Shown here one piece after another: positions 60,225 through 64,000 of a stretch of 64,000 nt of DNA (position 1 is the stretch's first letter; each line of letters starts with the position of its first letter). The translations under genes and the position numbers were made by a program. The notes under the pieces were generated by a model, which saw nothing but the letters and a program-made list of their open reading frames with translations, searched no databases and had not been told where the DNA came from. The stretch comes from Girardinichthys multiradiatus (Eukaryota; Chordata; Actinopteri; Cyprinodontiformes; Goodeidae), in the NCBI RefSeq assembly GCF_021462225.1, contig NC_061795.1, positions 46,898,880-46,962,879 on the forward strand, written 5' to 3'.

Positions 60225-61229
60225 TCAATACTTGGTCGGGAATCCTTTGGCAGAAATGACTGCTTCAATGCGGCGTGGCATGGAGGCAATCAGCCTGTGG
60301 CACTGCTGAGGTCTTATGGAGGCCCAGGATGCTTCGATAGCGGCCTTTAGCTCATCCAGAGTGTTGGGTCTTGAGTCTCTCAACGTTCTCTTCACAATAT
60401 CCCACAGATTCTCTATGGGGTTCAGGTAAGGAGAGTTGGCAGGCCAATTGAGCACAGTGATACCATGGTCAGTAAACCATTTACCAGTGGTTTTGGCACT
60501 GTGAGCAGGTGCCAGGTCGTGCTGAAAAATGAAATCTTCATCTCCATAAAGCTTTTCAGCAGATGGAAGCATGAAGTGCTCCAAAATCTCCTGATAGCTA
60601 GCTGCATTGACCCTGCCCTTGATAAAACACAGTGGACCAACACCAGCAGCTGACACGGCACCCCAGACCATCACTGACTGTGGGTACTTGACACTGGACT
60701 TCTGGCATTTTGGCATTTCCTTCTCCCCAGTCTTCCTCCAGACTCTGGCACCTTGATTTCCGAATGACATGCAGAATTTGCTTTCATCCGAAAAAAGTAC
60801 TTTGGACCACTGAGCAACAGTCCAGTGCTGCTTCTCTGTAGCCCAGGTCAGGCGCTTCTGCCGCTGTTTCTTGTTCAAAAGTGACTTGACCTGGGGAATG
60901 CGGCACCTGTAGCCCATTTCCTGCACACGCCTGTGCACGGTGGCTCTGGATGTTTCTACTCCAGACTCAGTCCACTGCTTCCGCAGGTCCCCCAAGGTCT
61001 GGAATCGGCCCTTCTCCACAATCTTCCTCAGGGTCCGGTCACCTCTTCTCGTTGTGCAGCGTTTTCTGCCACACTTTTTCCTTCCCACAGACTTCCCACT
61101 GAGGTGCCTTGATACAGCACTCTGGGAACAGCCTATTCGTTCAGAAATTTCTTTCTGTGTCTTACCCTCTTGCTTGAGGGTGTCAATAGTGGCCTTCTGG
61201 ACAGCAGTCAGGTCGGCAGTCTTACCCAT
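60225..61229 (-). CDS. Tc1-type transposase, full-length open frame
   Basis: The 334-residue protein catalyses cut-and-paste transposition at TA sites. Residues 1-55 form a paired-like helix-turn-helix (QKEISERIGCSQSAVSRHL), followed by a basic GRKKCGRKR stretch (49-57) and a second DNA-binding part to about residue 110. The DDE nuclease core has D148 (LFSDESKF), D238 (FQHDLAPAH) and E273 (NPIENLWD); 34 residues separate the last two, the DD34E signature. The length is typical for Tc1. It begins at an ATG at 61227-61229 and ends PTKY-stop, the usual family end. Oddity: the nearly invariant SPDLNPIE motif reads SPYLNPIE (Y268), which might reduce activity. No frameshift or stop. Confidence 0.96.
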   Translation of the reverse strand: MGKTADLTAVQKATIDTLKQEGKTQKEISERIGCSQSAVSRHLSGKSVGRKKCGRKRCTTRRGDRTLRKIVEKGRFQTLGDLRKQWTESGVETSRATVHRRVQEMGYRCRIPQVKSLLNKKQRQKRLTWATEKQHWTVAQWSKVLFSDESKFCMSFGNQGARVWRKTGEKEMPKCQKSSVKYPQSVMVWGAVSAAGVGPLCFIKGRVNAASYQEILEHFMLPSAEKLYGDEDFIFQHDLAPAHSAKTTGKWFTDHGITVLNWPANSPYLNPIENLWDIVKRTLRDSRPNTLDELKAAIEASWASIRPQQCHRLIASMPRRIEAVISAKGFPTKY

Positions 61230-61357
61230 GATTGGGGTTTTGAGTAATGAACCAGGCTGGGAGTTTTAAAGGCCTCAGGAATCTTTTGCAGGTGTTTAGA
61301 GTTAACTCGTTGATTCAGATGATTAGGTTCATAGCTCGTTTAGAGACCCTTTTAATG

Positions 61358-61557
61358 ATATGCTAATTCTGTGAGATAGGAATTTTGGGTTTTCATGAGC
61401 TGTATGGCAAAATCATCCGTATTAAGACAATAAAAGACCTGAAATATTTCAGTTAGTGTGCAATGAATCTAAAATATATGAATGTTAAATTTTCATCATT
61501 ACATTATGGAAAATAATGAACTTTATCACAATATGCTAATTTTTTGAGAAGGACCTG
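61358..61557. repeat. Terminal inverted repeat, high-coordinate side
   Basis: Partner of 59948-60147, with a few mismatches (for example at the 10th and 16th bases from the tip). Confidence 0.95.
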
Positions 61558-61559
61558 TA

Positions 61560-62871
61560 TATAGAAACAACTAGCAACAAGTGATCTTTGATCCAGTTAG
61601 ATGTTTATACAGATTTGTAAAGCGATTTGCTTTGAGGAACTATTTGTTTTCTCTTGATCAATTTTTCCCCTGCAGCATCTGTGGCTGAAACAAGGAGAAC
61701 TGTGGTCTGAAATAAAAAATATTTGCAATTTACTTTGATCTGTTGACATTGATAGGCTTATTTGTGTTGGTATGTAACTGAAGCAATCTGCTTTGTGAAC
61801 AAAGTGCAGAGATGAAGCAATAGAGTGCATAAAAGATGTGCAAAAACATTTAGCAACATGGACAGCTTCCAGACTCATTTTGTCCACAGTAGAATGAGAC
61901 CAATTTTCCATTAGTCTTGATTTTTTTCTTCTGATAATCTTACAGAAATGTTGGCCTTTCACTGTTTTCTGATGCTCCAGGTTGCTTTGATACTGCAGAC
62001 ATTTAAATACAACCGTTTGCTTTCTGATGAGCTTGCAGTCCTCAGTCCACTCAGCAACATGGTTTGGATCTTCTGCTTTGTTGATAAATTATTACTATAG
62101 ATTTCAGATTTTGAAGATCTGTCTCGATTGATTCTTGATTAATTAAGAGTTGAGGTCTGCGTGCAAGTTTCGCATCACCACAATAAAAACGTCCTTCCCC
62201 TTGGTTTTCATGATTTCGCTTCCTACTTTGTTTGTGAAAGCTACAGACTGAAGAGTGTGAATTACATCCTGACATCTTCAGTTAGCCCTCTTCCTACACT
62301 CTGTGTTTCATGGCCACAATGCCTCTGAGCTTTTCCTCTGAAAAGAACAAGTGGGTGTTTGATAAACATCTACTTTTACTAGAAATGATCCACTGCTTTT
62401 TGCTTTGTTTTTGTGAGGGTGGAAGAAATTATTTCTTTTTGCTAAAGTCTGACATAATCCTGTTGATTGTGAATTCTTATTATGATTATTTGGAATGTTC
62501 TATTTAGGGTGATAAGATATGCATTACAATCTTCATTCTCTATCAGATGAGTCTTTCATTCCAGAAAGAGAAAAAAACTGGTTTCCACTTACAGAAACGT
62601 GCCTTAAGGTTTGATCAGATCTACCCTGATAGAGACAGCCTCTGTTAGTGGCCGAGGCCTGGTTTCTCACTTAAATAAAACCTAAACTAATGTTAGCTGC
62701 ATTGATGGTCAGTGTCTAGAATCACCAGAGCTTTAAATAAAATCAAACCAGTCTCTCAGAGCGTTTCACAATATTGTGAAAAAGTCTATAAAGTTATGGA
62801 ACTGAATGTAAACATTTTCCATGTCTGTAATATGGATTTTTTCAATAGGCCAATATGGAAATATGGAGGCT
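61560..62871. other. gnao1 5' flank, unrecognised
   Basis: Minus-strand frames at 61597-61962 (121 codons) and 62051-62275 (74 codons) are the longest here. I find no domain or motif in them and cannot tell an old transposon from chance. No RNA gene seen. Confidence 0.4.
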
Positions 62872-63110
62872 GCACGTTGGCACAGTTAGCACTGTTGCCT
62901 TGCAGCAAGAAGGTCCAGGGTTTGAATCCTGGTATAGGGCTTTTCTGCAAGGAGTTTGCATGTTAGGTTGATTGGGTTCTGTAAATTGCCTTAAGGTATG
63001 AATGTGTTATCTGTCTAGTATGGTTGCATGGTTATCTGTCTAGTTTGCGTAGGTGTTGCCTTGTGATGGACTGGCGGCCTCTCGAGGGTGGACACGCCTC
63101 TCTCTAGAAT
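62872..63110 (+). repeat. Interspersed tRNA-like repeat, long copy
   Basis: Head ggctgcacgttggcacagtt, ttgccttgcagcaagaaggtc, a B-box-like gggtttgaatcc (62920 region), ttctgcaaggagtttgcatg, taaattgccttaaggtatg, and a final ttgtgatggactggcggcc block. This is the most complete plus-strand copy of the family also seen at 13776, 17283, 33985 and 39650. Confidence 0.75.
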
Positions 63111-63229
63111 TCAAATACATCCCACTTATAAATGTTTACACATCTAATTTGTCCACCATGTTAAAATTTCTGCACTTTCTGCATCTTTACAATTAATTTA
63201 CTGTTGTGCAGTCTACACCATCTATTCTA

Positions 63230-63611
63230 TCTATACACTTTTAACATCCATTAACTTTTGCAATAGGGATTTTCATGTAGACGTTTTAAAACTGATTTAT
63301 ATTCAAACACCGTTTTCAAATCCTCATCCATACTGTTCCATTCACGCCACACACCGTCATGCACATGCTCCTTGTGTGTGCTTTATGTCTTCTACAATTC
63401 ACCTTTCCTTCTAACTTGTAACCCTCCTTCCTTTTGGAAAATATTTTCTGGTAACTTATTATTTCTGGTTCTGTAGATTATTTGACCAGTTTTGAATTTG
63501 ACAAGATCCAAAAACTTTATTTTAACTTTAAAAATGAATTTGTGTGCTATAAATATCCCACTTTATGAATTACCCTGACTGCTCTTTTTTGTAATGTGCA
63601 AAGTGGCTGTA
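63230..63611 (-). mobile_element. Non-LTR retrotransposon, C-terminal RT fragment
   Basis: The minus-strand frame reads FKVKIKFLDLVKFKTGQIIY, then RTRNNKLPENIFQ and, later, VWREWNSMDEDLK. It resembles the C-terminal end of a fish non-LTR ORF2, with stops. The coding is cut off exactly at 63611/63612, where the duplicated Tc1 segment begins. Confidence 0.65.
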
Positions 63612-64000
63612 AAGTGCTGCTGGCCTTACTTGCCTCAGTTAAAGTCAGAGTTCATGATTCAACAATAAGAAAGACAGAGCAAAAATGGCCTCCATGGGAG
63701 ACAAGTCAGAAGTGATAATTACCTAAAAACATCTTGATGATCCTGAAATCTTCTGAGGAAATATTCAGTGGACTGATGAGACAAGAGTGAAACCTTTTTG
63801 GATGGTGTGTGTCTCATTAAATTTGGGATAAAACTAATGCAGCATTTGAGCAAAAAGATCACACTGACGGTCAAACATGGAGGAGGTAATGGGATGGTTT
63901 GGGACTTCTTTGCTTCTTGAGGATTTTGACAACCTCCTGTAATTGATAGGGCCATAAATTCAACAGAATATTGAATTATGCAGCAGGACAATGGTCCAAA
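63612..64000 (+). repeat. Duplicated Tc1-relic segment, copy 2, open at the right edge
   Basis: The segment repeats 58241-58628 with two substitutions and one inserted C. It carries the same inactivating damage as copy 1. It starts mid-transposase without an inverted repeat or TA boundary, so it did not arrive by normal Tc1 transposition. Confidence 0.93.

Larger units (their letters stand above)
59948..61557 (-). mobile_element. Complete Tc1-type transposon
   Basis: 1,610 bp, starting CAGGTCCTTTTCAAAATATT and ending with its inverted complement, flanked by TA at 59946-59947 and 61558-61559. The terminal inverted repeats are about 200 bp each (59948-60147 and 61358-61557) and differ at only a handful of positions. 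A single uninterrupted transposase gene (60225-61229, minus strand) lies between them. All structural parts of an autonomous Tc1 element are present, unlike every other Tc1 copy in the window. Confidence 0.96.

Overview
This window looks like non-coding-rich nuclear DNA from a teleost fish. The evidence is the combination of Tc1-type transposons of several families, L2-type and Rex1-type non-LTR retrotransposons with their typical fish 3' tails, tRNA-headed SINE-like repeats, long (CA)n tracts, and exons of a vertebrate heterotrimeric G-protein alpha subunit. I cannot name the species. I see no bacterial, plasmid or viral genes and no CRISPR array (the array at the left edge has no spacers).

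The only host gene I can support is gnao1 (G-protein alpha-o) on the minus strand. Exon 1 with the start codon is 54656-54773, exon 2 is 53972-54014 and exon 3 is 24284-24425. Splice signals and reading phase agree at every junction that lies in the window. Intron 1 is 641 bp, intron 2 is 29,546 bp, and intron 3 runs from 24283 to beyond the left edge. A CpG-dense promoter region lies upstream at about 54.5-55.3 kb. Everything from 1 to about 54.7 kb is therefore gnao1 intron, apart from exons 2 and 3; from 55.4 kb on it is the 5' flank.

The rest is a graveyard of mobile DNA. From left to right: a 41-bp minisatellite (1-1238); a 5'-truncated L2 LINE (2.9-5.3 kb); a Tc1 relic (7.3-8.4 kb); a foldback element with about 220-250-bp arms (14.05-15.5 kb); a nested stack of Harbinger fragment, L2 fragment and a very well conserved 973-bp foldback element (18.85-21.1 kb); a Tc1 copy carrying a telomere-repeat patch (26.6-28.0 kb); a nearly intact Rex1-like LINE (35.6-37.2 kb); an 840-bp MITE that keeps a pogo-like helix-turn-helix fragment (38.0-38.9 kb); and many Tc1, SINE and LINE relics through to 53.5 kb. 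The 5' flank holds two related Tc1 relics, a GC-rich insertion, and one complete Tc1 element (59948-61557) with matched 200-bp inverted repeats, TA target sites and an uninterrupted 334-residue transposase. A Tc1-relic segment at 58241-58628 reappears at 63612-64000 with only three differences, pointing to a tandem duplication or an assembly artefact.

No new multi-gene system is visible. The most unusual items are the telomere-like patch inside a transposon, the putative 5.37-kb tandem duplication, the foldback elements, and the intact transposase with a substituted SPDLN motif. Repeat family names rest on remembered family features, not on a search, and boundaries of degenerate copies are approximate.
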